Assembly: GCF_020860125.1 (NCBI RefSeq)
Contig: NZ_JAJBUX010000012.1
Span: 1-19,808 of the forward strand
Reading direction: 5' to 3'
Length of the DNA stretch: 19,808 nucleotides
DNA from: Cloacibacillus sp.
GTDB lineage: Bacteria > Synergistota > Synergistia > Synergistales > Synergistaceae
Of the stretch, positions 1 through 7,012 are shown in pieces (within the stretch, counting starts at the first letter, position 1; each line of letters starts with the position of its first letter). The position numbers and the translations under genes are program-made. Under the pieces are notes generated by a model that saw only the letters and a program-made list of their open reading frames with translations, was not told the origin of the DNA and ran no database searches.

Positions 1-121
1 TTAATATACAACTAAAATATGGGGATTTTATGAGGATTTTCTGTTTTTATTATAAATATTACGGATTTATCTTGAAATACATTATAAAAGAGAGTAAATG
101 TTAAATATAACCCCTTTAAGC

Positions 122-688
122 TCAGAACTTAAAGATTATTCCCACCGCCGCCGAGATGGCGATGAAGGCCACGGGGCTCCATTTCAGCCTCTTCTGGGCC
201 GCGAAGAGGACGACGCCTAAGAGGATCGCCTTCCAGGCCAAGAGGTCCGCAGCCATACCCGTAGAGCGGTATTTATCAAGGTCAAGCAGGGTGACGGCGA
301 CGACGTTGACTCCCGAGGCGGCGATCAGCGCGATCGAGGCGGGACGCAGGCCGTAAAAGGCGTCTTTGACGACGGTGCGTTCCTGGAAGTTGTCGAGCAG
401 ATTCGCGATCAGCAGGATCACGATTATCGAGGGCAGTACGAGCCCCACGGTCGAGACGACCGCTCCGGGGATTCCCCCGGTCAGGTAGCCCGCGAAGGTC
501 GCCATATTCACCCCGATCGCCCCCGGGGTGGACTCGGAGACGGCGATCATATCGGCGATATCGGTCGCCGTGAACCAGCCGCTCTTCGACGAGAGTGCGT
601 ATAGAAAGGGCAGCGTCGCAAGGCCGCCGCCGACGGCGAAGAGGCCGACCTTGAAAAATTCATAGAAGAGCCGCAGCAGGAGGATCAT
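122..688 (-). CDS. Half-size chromate transporter family protein (ChrA-like, second of pair)
   Basis: A 188-residue, very hydrophobic inner-membrane protein of the chromate ion transporter (CHR) family in its short, single-domain form. A glycine-rich VGGGLATLPF motif lies near the N-terminus, and SESTPGAIGVNMATFAGYLTGG follows the first hydrophobic segments, matching the family's GGG..A..P and TPG motifs. The rest is hydrophobic helices ending in a short FKF tail. Its ATG overlaps the stop of the upstream half (ATGA), so the two halves are translationally coupled and probably assemble as a heterodimer, as known for paired short CHR proteins. The true substrate need not be chromate: many family members have never been tested. 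No convincing terminator was seen downstream; the 121 bases to the window edge are AT-rich with only a weak hairpin over the stop codon. Confidence 0.85.
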   Translation of the reverse strand: MILLLRLFYEFFKVGLFAVGGGLATLPFLYALSSKSGWFTATDIADMIAVSESTPGAIGVNMATFAGYLTGGIPGAVVSTVGLVLPSIIVILLIANLLDNFQERTVVKDAFYGLRPASIALIAASGVNVVAVTLLDLDKYRSTGMAADLLAWKAILLGVVLFAAQKRLKWSPVAFIAISAAVGIIFKF

Positions 689-1242
689 TTTTTACCCCTT
701 ATGCGCCGCTGCCAGACGATGCCGAATAGCAGTGCGGCGAGAACGATCACGGCGGGGCTGACGGAGAAGGGCATGAGGGCCGAGCCGGCGCTTAAAACGA
801 AGACCGCCGCGAAGAGCAGCAGCGTCGGGAGGTCGACGACGGAGTTTTTCCAGAGGCGCAGCACCGCGTTCACGATCAGTACGCAGACGCAGACGCGAAT
901 ACCGGCGAAGGCGCTGCGGACGATTGGGACATGCGCGAAGCTGCGCAGCGAGGCGGCTATCGCAATCAGCAGGACCAGCGGCACGGTGACGAAGCCGAGG
1001 GTAGCGATGATCCCGCCTAAAGGGCCGCCCCTCTTATTCCCCACAAAGGTCGAGACGTTGACGGCGATGATTCCGGGCGTGCATTGCCCGATGGCGTAGT
1101 AGTCCGTCAGTTCCCTCTCCGTTATCCAGCCGCGCTTTTCAATAAATTCATGGTGCAGGATAGGGTACATCGCAAGGCCGCCGCCGAAGGTCACGCCGCC
1201 GATTTTTAAAAATATGATATAAAGCCGTAAAAGGTCTTCCAT
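685..1242 (-). CDS. Half-size chromate transporter family protein (ChrA-like, first of pair)
   Basis: A 185-residue membrane protein of the CHR family, homologous to its downstream partner. It shows the family motifs FGGGLAMYPILHHEFIEKRG (near residue 20) and QCTPGIIAVNVSTFVG, then several hydrophobic helices and a basic C-terminal tail (WQRRIRGKK). The start is supported by GGGGAG seven bases before the ATG. A sigma-70-like promoter lies about 100 bases upstream, and the stop codon overlaps the next start, so the pair forms a two-gene operon. CHR pairs export chromate in some bacteria, but in anaerobes the physiological substrate is usually unknown. The assignment to the family is firm; the function is inferred. 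Confidence 0.85.
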   Translation of the reverse strand: MEDLLRLYIIFLKIGGVTFGGGLAMYPILHHEFIEKRGWITERELTDYYAIGQCTPGIIAVNVSTFVGNKRGGPLGGIIATLGFVTVPLVLLIAIAASLRSFAHVPIVRSAFAGIRVCVCVLIVNAVLRLWKNSVVDLPTLLLFAAVFVLSAGSALMPFSVSPAVIVLAALLFGIVWQRRIRGKK

Positions 1243-1340
1243 CCGTACGCTCCCCGAGGTGTTTTTTGCCGGTACAGCCCGCCTCCCGGCGTTAAGTCCG
1301 GCGCTTTTATAAAAAGTATCGCCGCAGCCGGAACCGTATA

Positions 1341-1369
1341 AAGATATGGCGTTGACGTGCGGATGTCAA
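1341..1369 (-). promoter_or_regulatory. Predicted sigma-70-type promoter of the chromate-transporter pair
   Basis: On the minus strand a perfect TTGACA (1364-1369) is followed after 17 bases by TATCTT (1341-1346). It points at the ATG at 1242, leaving a leader of about 90-100 bases. An inverted repeat TTGAC-N8-GTCAA (1352-1369) covers the -35 box and could be a regulator site. The rest of the 317-base gap between the genes holds only the gdhA terminator. Confidence 0.55.
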
Positions 1370-1494
1370 GGAAAGGTGATATTTTGAAAGGGTGCGGCGC
1401 CAGATTTCCAAAGCCTCCGCGGTGTCCAGCTATCTATTATCGCAGACGTTTCCGCCGGCGCGGCCGCCCCGTCCGCCGCCGGTGAGATGAAAGA

Positions 1495-1525
1495 AAGCGG
1501 CGCGGTCCCGAAGGCCGCGCCGCTT
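1495..1525 (-). terminator. Rho-independent terminator of gdhA
   Basis: A perfect 11-bp GC-rich inverted repeat (AAGCGGCGCGG / CCGCGCCGCTT) with a 9-base loop lies 35 bases past the gdhA stop codon. On the minus strand it is followed by the pyrimidine-rich run TTTCTTTC. Confidence 0.8.
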
Positions 1526-1559
1526 ATTATCTGTCGCTTATTGTAAGAGCGGTCTTCTA

Positions 1560-2837
1560 TTAGAGGAAGAAGCCCTTGATCTTGAGACCGTCGGCAACGC
1601 GTTTGATGGCGACGAGGAAGGCCGCGCGGCGCATCTTCACGTTGTGATCCTTAGCGTAGTCCCAAACTCTCTTGAAGTTGTCCTTCATGATCGGGACGAG
1701 GCGGTTATTGTACTCTTCCTCTGTCCAGAAGAATCCGGCGAGGTCCTGTACCCACTCGAAGTATGAACCGATAACGCCGCCGCTGTTGGCGAGGAAGTCG
1801 GGAACGACGAGGATGCCGCGTTTGTCAAGGATTGCGTCGCCTTCGGGGCGGATAGGTCCGTTCGCGCCTTCGACGATGTATTTGCACTTGAGTTTGTCGG
1901 CGTTCTTGTCGCTGATGACGCCTTCGAGGGCGCAGGGTGAAAGAACGAGGCATTCCTGCTCGAGGATCGCTTCTCCGTCCATTCTGACGAGTCCGGCTTC
2001 TTCGTAGCCGTCGAGGATACGCTTCGGGTGCTTCTCAACGTATGCCTTCGCCGCCTTGACGTCGATACCCTTCGGGTTGTAGTAGCCGCCGGTGATGTCG
2101 CTGATTCCGACTATCTTCGCTCCGGCTTCCTGGAGGAAGAGGGCGTTGTAGGTTCCGACGTTGCCAAAGCCCTGTACGATGACGGTAGCATCCTTCGGGT
2201 CGATGTGCTGGGTTTTGAGCAGTTCAAGAATGCAGGTGGCGACGCCGAGTCCCGTTGCCGCGGTGCGGCCCTTTGAGCCCCAGTAGGCTACGGGTTTGCC
2301 GGTCACTACGCCGGGTTCGAGGTGGCCGCGGAGCTTGGAGATAGTGTCCATGATCCAGACCATTTCGGGGCCGCCGGTGTTGACATCGGGAGCGGGGACG
2401 TCTGTCCAGTCGCCGATGAAGGGGGCGATGCGGGCCGCGAAGGTACGGGTCATCGTCTCACGCTCGCGCGGTGAGAGTTCGAAGGGATCTACGGAGATTC
2501 CGCCCTTGCCTCCGCCGTAAGGGATACCGGCGAGCGAGCACTTCCAGGTCATAAGGCTGGCGAGAGCTTCGCACTCTTCGAGGTTGACGTCGGGGTGGAA
2601 GCGAAGTCCGCCCTTGGCGGGTCCGCAGACTGTTGAATGCTGTACGCGATAACCGTTAAAAACTCTTACTGAACCGTCGTCCATCTGGACGGGAATCGAG
2701 ACGCAGATAGCGCGCTCGGGGCGACTCATTACCTCGACGAGACCGTCTTCAAGTCCCATCTCCTCTGCTGCTGCATAGAAATTCTTCAACGCGGTGTCAA
2801 GAAGTACGTTGGTGGAAGTACGTTTCTGTACGGCCAT
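1560..2837 (-). CDS. gdhA: Glutamate dehydrogenase (hexameric, Glu/Leu/Phe/Val family)
   Basis: A cytoplasmic oxidoreductase interconverting glutamate with 2-oxoglutarate and ammonia. At 425 residues it has the length of the shorter hexameric class. The N-terminal domain carries substrate and catalytic residues: K75 in GPAKGG, K99 in MTWKC, K111 in PYGGGKGG and D151 in PAPDVNT. The nucleotide-binding domain has GRTAATG near residue 190 and the Rossmann motif GFGNVG at 223-228. The ATG is preceded by GGGGG at good spacing. In an amino-acid fermenter the likely direction is oxidative deamination; cofactor preference cannot be read with confidence. It is monocistronic, with a predicted promoter upstream and a strong terminator downstream. 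An aspartate/leucine-type family member is unlikely given the glutamate-type catalytic set. Confidence 0.95.
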   Translation of the reverse strand: MAVQKRTSTNVLLDTALKNFYAAAEEMGLEDGLVEVMSRPERAICVSIPVQMDDGSVRVFNGYRVQHSTVCGPAKGGLRFHPDVNLEECEALASLMTWKCSLAGIPYGGGKGGISVDPFELSPRERETMTRTFAARIAPFIGDWTDVPAPDVNTGGPEMVWIMDTISKLRGHLEPGVVTGKPVAYWGSKGRTAATGLGVATCILELLKTQHIDPKDATVIVQGFGNVGTYNALFLQEAGAKIVGISDITGGYYNPKGIDVKAAKAYVEKHPKRILDGYEEAGLVRMDGEAILEQECLVLSPCALEGVISDKNADKLKCKYIVEGANGPIRPEGDAILDKRGILVVPDFLANSGGVIGSYFEWVQDLAGFFWTEEEYNNRLVPIMKDNFKRVWDYAKDHNVKMRRAAFLVAIKRVADGLKIKGFFL

Positions 2838-2923
2838 ACAAAAAACCCCCTTAGTATATTTGCCCTTGTGGGGCGGTAACGTTAAAATTATATCCCTACG
2901 GACAAATTTTATCTTACATAGAT

Positions 2924-2952
2924 ATTGTATTCCTGATTAGTTTTCCCGTAAA
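2924..2952 (-). promoter_or_regulatory. Predicted promoter of gdhA
   Basis: On the minus strand TTTACG (2947-2952) is separated by exactly 17 bases from TACAAT (2924-2929), giving a transcript with a leader of about 80 bases before the gdhA ATG. Match to consensus is 4/6 and 5/6. Confidence 0.5.
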
Positions 2953-2975
2953 GGGGTCACAAATAAGGTTATATT

Positions 2976-3007
2976 TGTGAATTCCAGAAAATACTATAGA
3001 ATTCACA
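2976..3007. promoter_or_regulatory. 9-bp inverted repeat upstream of the gdhA promoter
   Basis: TGTGAATTC (2976-2984) and GAATTCACA (2999-3007) form a perfect inverted repeat around a 14-base AT-rich spacer, ending about 24 bases upstream of the predicted gdhA -35 box. The position and symmetry suit a dimeric regulator's site. The regulator is unknown; the outer TGTGA/TCACA halves resemble CRP/FNR half-sites but the spacing is far too wide for one such dimer. Confidence 0.4.
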
Positions 3008-3065
3008 TAATTTCCTCGTAAAACTTAGGGAAGAAAAGAACTATTTGGTTTTATGAACAAAAAGC

Positions 3066-3767
3066 CTAAAAAAATAACCTTACAAGTATGACCGCGACTA
3101 CGAGGCCGGGGAGCATATTCATCACACGTATCTTCATAAAGCCCAGCAGGTTGATGCCGATGCCCATAAGCATGAGCCCTCCGGTCGCGCTCATCTCCGT
3201 GACGGCCGCCTCGGACATGAACGGCTGTATCCAGCCGGCGGCAAGGGTCAGCACCCCCTGATAGAGAAAGACGGGAATAGCGGAGAAGATCACGCCGAAG
3301 CCGAGCGAAGCCGCCATCGCCACGGAGGTGAGGCCGTCGATGAGCCCCTTCGCGAGAAGCAGCGAGGGATAGTCGCCAAGCCCCTCCTCAAAGGCGCCCA
3401 GCACCGCCATCGAGCCGGTGCAGTAGATGAGGCTTGTCGTTATAAAGCCGGTGGAAAAGCCCTTCGCACCGTCGCCGATGCGTTTCTCCAGCTTCAGGCT
3501 CGCCGCCTCAAGCGCGCCCTCAAGGTTCATCAGCTCGCCGATGAGAGAGCCGAGGGCGATGCTTGCGATGACCACCAGCGGCTGCTGCGTCTTTATCGAC
3601 ATGCCGACGCCGAGCGTCACCACGAAGAGTGCCATCCCCTGGACGGGCAGCTCCATTATCTTTGCCGGGATCTTTTTGCGGAGCAGCAGCCCCGCGAGTG
3701 CACCGCATACTATGAAAAGAGCGTTGGCGATACTTCCGAAGAGTGGTATAGAGCTGAATAATTCCAA
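3066..3767 (-). CDS. DUF554 family membrane protein
   Basis: An integral membrane protein of the DUF554 (YdfK/YqgA-like) family, function not established. From the chosen start it has 233 residues with several hydrophobic helices. Recognisable stretches are the N-terminal GSIANALFIVCGALAGLLLRKK, GMSIKTQQPLVVIASIALGSLIGE, and the Gly/Met-rich C-terminal segment around MLMGIGINLLGFMKIRVMNMLPGL. The open frame extends to an ATG at 3806, but that ATG has no ribosome site and precedes a TATAAT box (3795-3800). I place the start at TTG 3767, which follows GGGG at eight bases and gives the family's usual short N-terminus. The GrdB-like fragment 110 bases upstream is probably a separate transcript. 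No terminator hairpin is visible before the gdhA promoter. Confidence 0.8.
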   Translation of the reverse strand: MELFSSIPLFGSIANALFIVCGALAGLLLRKKIPAKIMELPVQGMALFVVTLGVGMSIKTQQPLVVIASIALGSLIGELMNLEGALEAASLKLEKRIGDGAKGFSTGFITTSLIYCTGSMAVLGAFEEGLGDYPSLLLAKGLIDGLTSVAMAASLGFGVIFSAIPVFLYQGVLTLAAGWIQPFMSEAAVTEMSATGGLMLMGIGINLLGFMKIRVMNMLPGLVVAVILVRLFF

Positions 3768-3794
3768 AATTGATTCCCCGCTTTCATCCTTGCT

Positions 3795-3800
3795 ATTATA
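3795..3800 (-). promoter_or_regulatory. Candidate -10 box for the DUF554 gene
   Basis: A perfect TATAAT on the minus strand 28 bases upstream of the TTG start at 3767. The matching -35 is poor (TTCCCC at 17 bases), so this is a weak promoter call. It mainly argues against the upstream ATG at 3806 as the start. Confidence 0.3.
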
Positions 3801-3877
3801 TAGCATAAAAGATGGGCGGGGAATTGCCGGTTTCCTTTGGAAGATTGGCTATATTGGTTATTTATCTGATGATTATA

Positions 3878-4750
3878 TTATTGCTCCATATTCATTATGA
3901 GGCAGGAGTTGTCGTCTGGTACCGACGCCAGCAGCTCCAATGCTTTGTTAAAGAGCCGCTCTCTCCATTCATATTCCTGCTCAGGGGGCAATTCCGGCTT
4001 GCCGAATACGTGGCTGATGTTATTTCCTCTAAGAATCCTGCTGCAGCCGGCCCATTCCGATATCTGAGTGAGGTTGGTGACGTGTACGACGGGGATGCCT
4101 ACGCGTTCGATCTCGCAGGCGATGTAGGCGCCGCATCTGGAGCTTGTACCGCAGGTTGAGGTGAGGATCACGCCGTCGGTCTCGCTTTCACGCAGGGAAA
4201 CGGCGATTTTGCGGCCGAACTCCTGACTGTTTTCTACGGAGACCATCACACCGGCGGTGGAGTAGAAAGTGTCGGATACTTTGCGGATGCGCCCCGACAT
4301 CTCCGCTTTGCGCGCCGCGTCAAGCGGTACCAGGCGGTTGGGGTCCTCCGTCACGTATCTATTGTCGTAGCCCTGGTGGCTCACCTCGTATTCCTCGGGC
4401 ATTAAAGTATCTTTTCCCAAGAAGGAGTAAATGCAGAATTTATCCGAACCGACAGGCGTCATGTTATCGGGATTTCCTCGTGGAACCAGCCCGCCGTCCG
4501 TCACAAAGGCGATCTTTGCCTCTGATAATTTTTTTGACAGCGTCGGCATCGGCACCACCTGTGACGGGGAGATACATACTTCGCTGCGGTAGGATTCTCC
4601 GTGAAATTTAGCCAGCAACATGTCGATACCCCTGACAGCGGCAGGAGTTTGGTAGTCAATATCCTGGATACCGCACACTGCCGGCTGTTTCTCTCCGTTA
4701 CTTCTGTGATGTGCTGGATTCCATACAATATCCGCATATTGTTTAGGCAA
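3878..4750 (-). CDS. GrdB-like protein, Cys form, N-terminally truncated
   Basis: A 290-residue relative of the GrdB subunit of glycine/sarcosine/betaine reductase component B. From about residue 35 it aligns closely with the complete copy at 5696-7012: TPAAVRGIDMLLAK, KIAFVTDGGLVPRGNPDN, EVSHQGYDN, DPNRLVPLDA and DTFYSTAGVM. Cys200 (codon TGC, in STCGTSSRCG) sits exactly where the other copy has selenocysteine 350, so about 150 N-terminal residues are missing. The start is a TTG eight bases after GAGG; only 105 bases separate it from the upstream TetR gene, leaving no room for the lost part. The remaining frame is intact and the active-site motif is kept. It is either a recently truncated pseudogene or a shortened protein with a retained role. 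Confidence 0.75.
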   Translation of the reverse strand: MPKQYADIVWNPAHHRSNGEKQPAVCGIQDIDYQTPAAVRGIDMLLAKFHGESYRSEVCISPSQVVPMPTLSKKLSEAKIAFVTDGGLVPRGNPDNMTPVGSDKFCIYSFLGKDTLMPEEYEVSHQGYDNRYVTEDPNRLVPLDAARKAEMSGRIRKVSDTFYSTAGVMVSVENSQEFGRKIAVSLRESETDGVILTSTCGTSSRCGAYIACEIERVGIPVVHVTNLTQISEWAGCSRILRGNNISHVFGKPELPPEQEYEWRERLFNKALELLASVPDDNSCLIMNMEQ

Positions 4751-4855
4751 AGTAATTTCCTCGCAATCTGTCTAACGCCAGAACGCTTATCACTGTACCT
4801 CCGATAATAAGCCTGGCCAGTCGTTTCTCTGTCGGTCAGAAAACTAAAATAAGGA

Positions 4856-5470
4856 TTATATAGTCTTTCTCCTCAGATCGAATTCCCATTTTGCTACAGT
4901 ATACTCTGTCATTTCTGTGGGCTCAAGGGGGAAGGTCAGCCCGGTCTTGACTTTTTTCAGCTTTTCAAAATAGATCATGTAGTTCTCATGCATACCGCCT
5001 TTGACCCATTCCATGATGATGCCCACGTAGGCGTACGCTTCAAGGCGGGCCAAAATATATAATTCATCTTCGCCCAGCCTGTATCCTATCTGAGCATACA
5101 CCGTAAGTATGTGTATCTTCATCAGCTCAAAGTATGATTCTACAAGCGATTCGGAGAGGGAATTTTGTCCTACGTAATGAAAGACCTCCATATAAAATTC
5201 ACGATTTTCCAGCATATATTTACAAAGGCAGACAAAACCATCCAGATAGCGGTCCGGATCGGAGAAGGTATTGATGACGGGCAGGGTCTCGGAATAAAAG
5301 ATCCAGTGGATCAGATCGTATTTATCACGGAAATGGTAATAAAAGGCATTCCTGCTGACCCCACATTTAGTGGTAATATCTTTGATCGTTATCTGGCTGA
5401 GTCTTTTCTGCACCATCAGTTCTCTCAAGCAGGAGCCCAGCGCAGCCTTCGTAATCTCTGTTTTTGGCAT
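4856..5470 (-). CDS. TetR/AcrR family transcriptional regulator
   Basis: A DNA-binding one-component regulator. From the ATG at 5470 it has 204 residues, typical for TetR. The helix-turn-helix spans roughly residues 28-47 (TIKDITTKCGVSRNAFYYHF), ending in the characteristic YYHFRDKYDL. The C-terminal ligand/dimer domain is helical and aromatic-rich and resembles the DhaS-like type. The frame opens at TTG 5506, but the nearest TATAAT box lies so close that this codon would fall at or beside the transcript start; the ATG after GGGAGAAGGG fits better. It lies between the two GrdB-like genes and probably controls this locus. Three 15-bp repeats precede it. It may be co-transcribed with the truncated GrdB-like gene. 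The ligand is unknown. Confidence 0.85.
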   Translation of the reverse strand: MPKTEITKAALGSCLRELMVQKRLSQITIKDITTKCGVSRNAFYYHFRDKYDLIHWIFYSETLPVINTFSDPDRYLDGFVCLCKYMLENREFYMEVFHYVGQNSLSESLVESYFELMKIHILTVYAQIGYRLGEDELYILARLEAYAYVGIIMEWVKGGMHENYMIYFEKLKKVKTGLTFPLEPTEMTEYTVAKWEFDLRRKTI

Positions 5471-5517
5471 AACGTTCGAGTCCCTTCTCCCGGCGCCATT
5501 CCTCAATCGATAACAAA

Positions 5518-5562
5518 ATTATAACATTCTGCATTATAACATTCTGTATTATAACTTTCTGC
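5518..5562. repeat. Three tandem 15-bp repeats in the TetR promoter region
   Basis: Three head-to-tail units: ATTATAACATTCTGC (5518-5532), ATTATAACATTCTGT (5533-5547) and ATTATAACTTTCTGC (5548-5562). Read on the minus strand, toward the regulator gene, each unit holds TATAAT, a perfect -10 box. They may be operator sites, overlapping alternative -10 elements, or both. No good -35 was found. Confidence 0.75.
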
Positions 5563-5629
5563 GACTTTATACCTATATACAGACATTTTTTTATTTTTGT
5601 GTGAATGCCACAGCGGCCAATTTCTTAAA

Positions 5630-5665
5630 AACCGCCGCCGCGGTGGTTTTCCGTTGGCGGCGGTT
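5630..5665 (-). terminator. Rho-independent terminator after the GrdB-like selenoprotein gene
   Basis: A perfect 10-bp inverted repeat (AACCGCCGCC / GGCGGCGGTT) followed on the minus strand by TTTTT, 30 bases past the TAA of the selenoprotein gene. It separates the reductase-like genes from the TetR gene downstream. Confidence 0.8.
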
Positions 5666-5695
5666 GAAAACGTCTGCGGTGTCTTGCCGTACCGG

Positions 5696-7012
5696 TTATT
5701 CTTCGATTATGGCATGCTGTCCCTCAGGAGGGGTTTTTTCGAGCATGTGAAGGGCCTGCTCGACTCTTTTTTCTCTGTAGGCTTTTTCGCTGGGCAGAGG
5801 AAGGGTTGGATCGCCAAATACATGGAGAACGCTGTTGCCGCGGAGAATACGGTTTGAGCCCATTCCTTCCGCGATCTTTGTCAGGTTTGTCACCTGGATT
5901 ACCGGAATTCCGGCGCGCTGGATTTCTTTTGTGATCATGGACCCGCCACGACTGCTCGTGCCTCAGGTCGATGTCTCGATCGCGGCGTCGCACATAGCGT
6001 CTTTTAGCGCCTTGGCGATTCCTTCACCGAACTCTTTGCATTTTTCCATCGGGGTCATGACTCCCGCCGTCGAATAAAAGACGTCGTCCAGACCGCCGAT
6101 CACGCCATCTTTCACCATCTTACGCAGGGCGTCGACCGGCACGAGCCGGTTGGGGTCCTGAAGTACGAAGGCGTTATTGTATCCCTGATGGCTGACCTCC
6201 CAGTCTTTCGCGTCCAGAGTTTCCATACCGTCGATCGAATAATGCTTGTATGCCTTGGAATTTGTCGGGACCTGATTGTCCGGGTTGCCGGCCGGTACCA
6301 GGCCGCCGTCGGTGACCAGCCCAATCTTGCACTGCGAAAGCGGTTTGCTGAGAGAGGGGATCGGTATCTCTTCGTGGTTGGGCATGATAACCTCGGTACG
6401 GAATGTCTTTCCGTCGTGCTTTGCCAGCAGCATATCGATACCGCGCTCCGCGGCCGGAGTGGCGTAATCAATGATGACTGCCGGTCCGCTGCCGTGGTAG
6501 TGCTCCGCTTTGCCGTCTTGTATCGCGTCGCCCGCGATCAGGCGCTTTGCGAAGCCGGCGATCTGATTTATGACCGACGTCATGTTGCGCGCGTTATTGT
6601 CGCTTTGGAGGATATAGCAGCGATTTTTGTAAAGGTCCGTTCCGGGGTTTTCCGCGTAGAGCGCCGTTACGGCGGGAATATCCAACTGTTCCGTGACCGC
6701 TGCCGTGGTGGCGCCGCAGCCCAGACCGTAACGTCCGGCGTTGAATCCGGGACCGGCGACGAAGAGGTCCGCCTTCGCGTCGCTTACTATTTTTACGATC
6801 TGCGGGAGAATTTCTTCAGTATGCTCCGCGATAGTGTTGTCGCCGCAAATAACGGTCTTAACGATCTCATAATCATCGCCGAGCGCCAGAGCAAGAGCCG
6901 CTCCCGGGCCGACGGCGCCGTCTCTTTCGGAGAGGCCTACGCTTGCGGTATCTTCGCCGCCCAGACCCGCGTAAAACTGGTTGATGTAATGAACCACTCT
7001 CTTTTTAGTCAT
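5696..7012 (-). CDS. grdB: GrdB-like selenoprotein (component B subunit gamma family), UGA read as Sec
   Basis: A 438-residue relative of the Sec-containing subunit of glycine/betaine/sarcosine reductase component B. A plain reading stops at TGA (5963-5965), but the frame continues with clear homology to the C-terminus: ETST-U-GTSSRGGSMITKE. That puts Sec at residue 350, the family's position, and gives the family length (about 436). The N-terminus shows INQFYAGLGGED and VICGDN (C56), followed by the VTDGGLVPAGNPDNQ, HQGYNN and FYSTAGVM blocks. In GrdB the selenol attacks the substrate bound to the partner subunit and passes a carboxymethyl group to GrdA. The ATG follows GAGGTG and overlaps the GrdE-like gene by eight bases. 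The substrate is unknown; note GG where the Cys copy has CG after the Sec motif. Confidence 0.9.
5934..5952 (-). promoter_or_regulatory. Candidate bacterial SECIS hairpin
   Basis: On the minus strand, starting 11 bases after the UGA, GTCGTGG pairs with CCATGAT (7 bp including two G-U pairs) around a five-base CGGGT loop. The apical loop begins 18 bases after the UGA and contains guanines, in line with bacterial SECIS elements, which lie inside the coding region just downstream of the Sec codon. Confidence 0.6.

Noticed and set aside
1..121. A gene or terminator at the left edge
   Set aside because: The stretch is AT-rich with only a weak AU hairpin at the stop codon and no T-run on the minus strand; no coding signal was seen.
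4751..4855. Missing N-terminus of the Cys-form GrdB in another frame
   Set aside because: Only 105 bases are available before the TetR stop and no frame resembles GrdB, so this is a deletion rather than a frameshift. A 16-codon GTG frame there has no recognisable meaning.
5949..5962. A small perfect hairpin (CACGA-GCAG-TCGTG) right after the UGA as the SECIS element
   Set aside because: Its loop is only seven bases from the UGA, too close for a bacterial SECIS; the hairpin at 5934-5952 has the expected spacing.
5963..7012. A GrdB-like gene ending at 5963 as a truncated pseudogene
   Set aside because: The stop is a UGA at the family's Sec position and homology continues in frame to 5696, so it is a selenoprotein, not a nonsense mutation.
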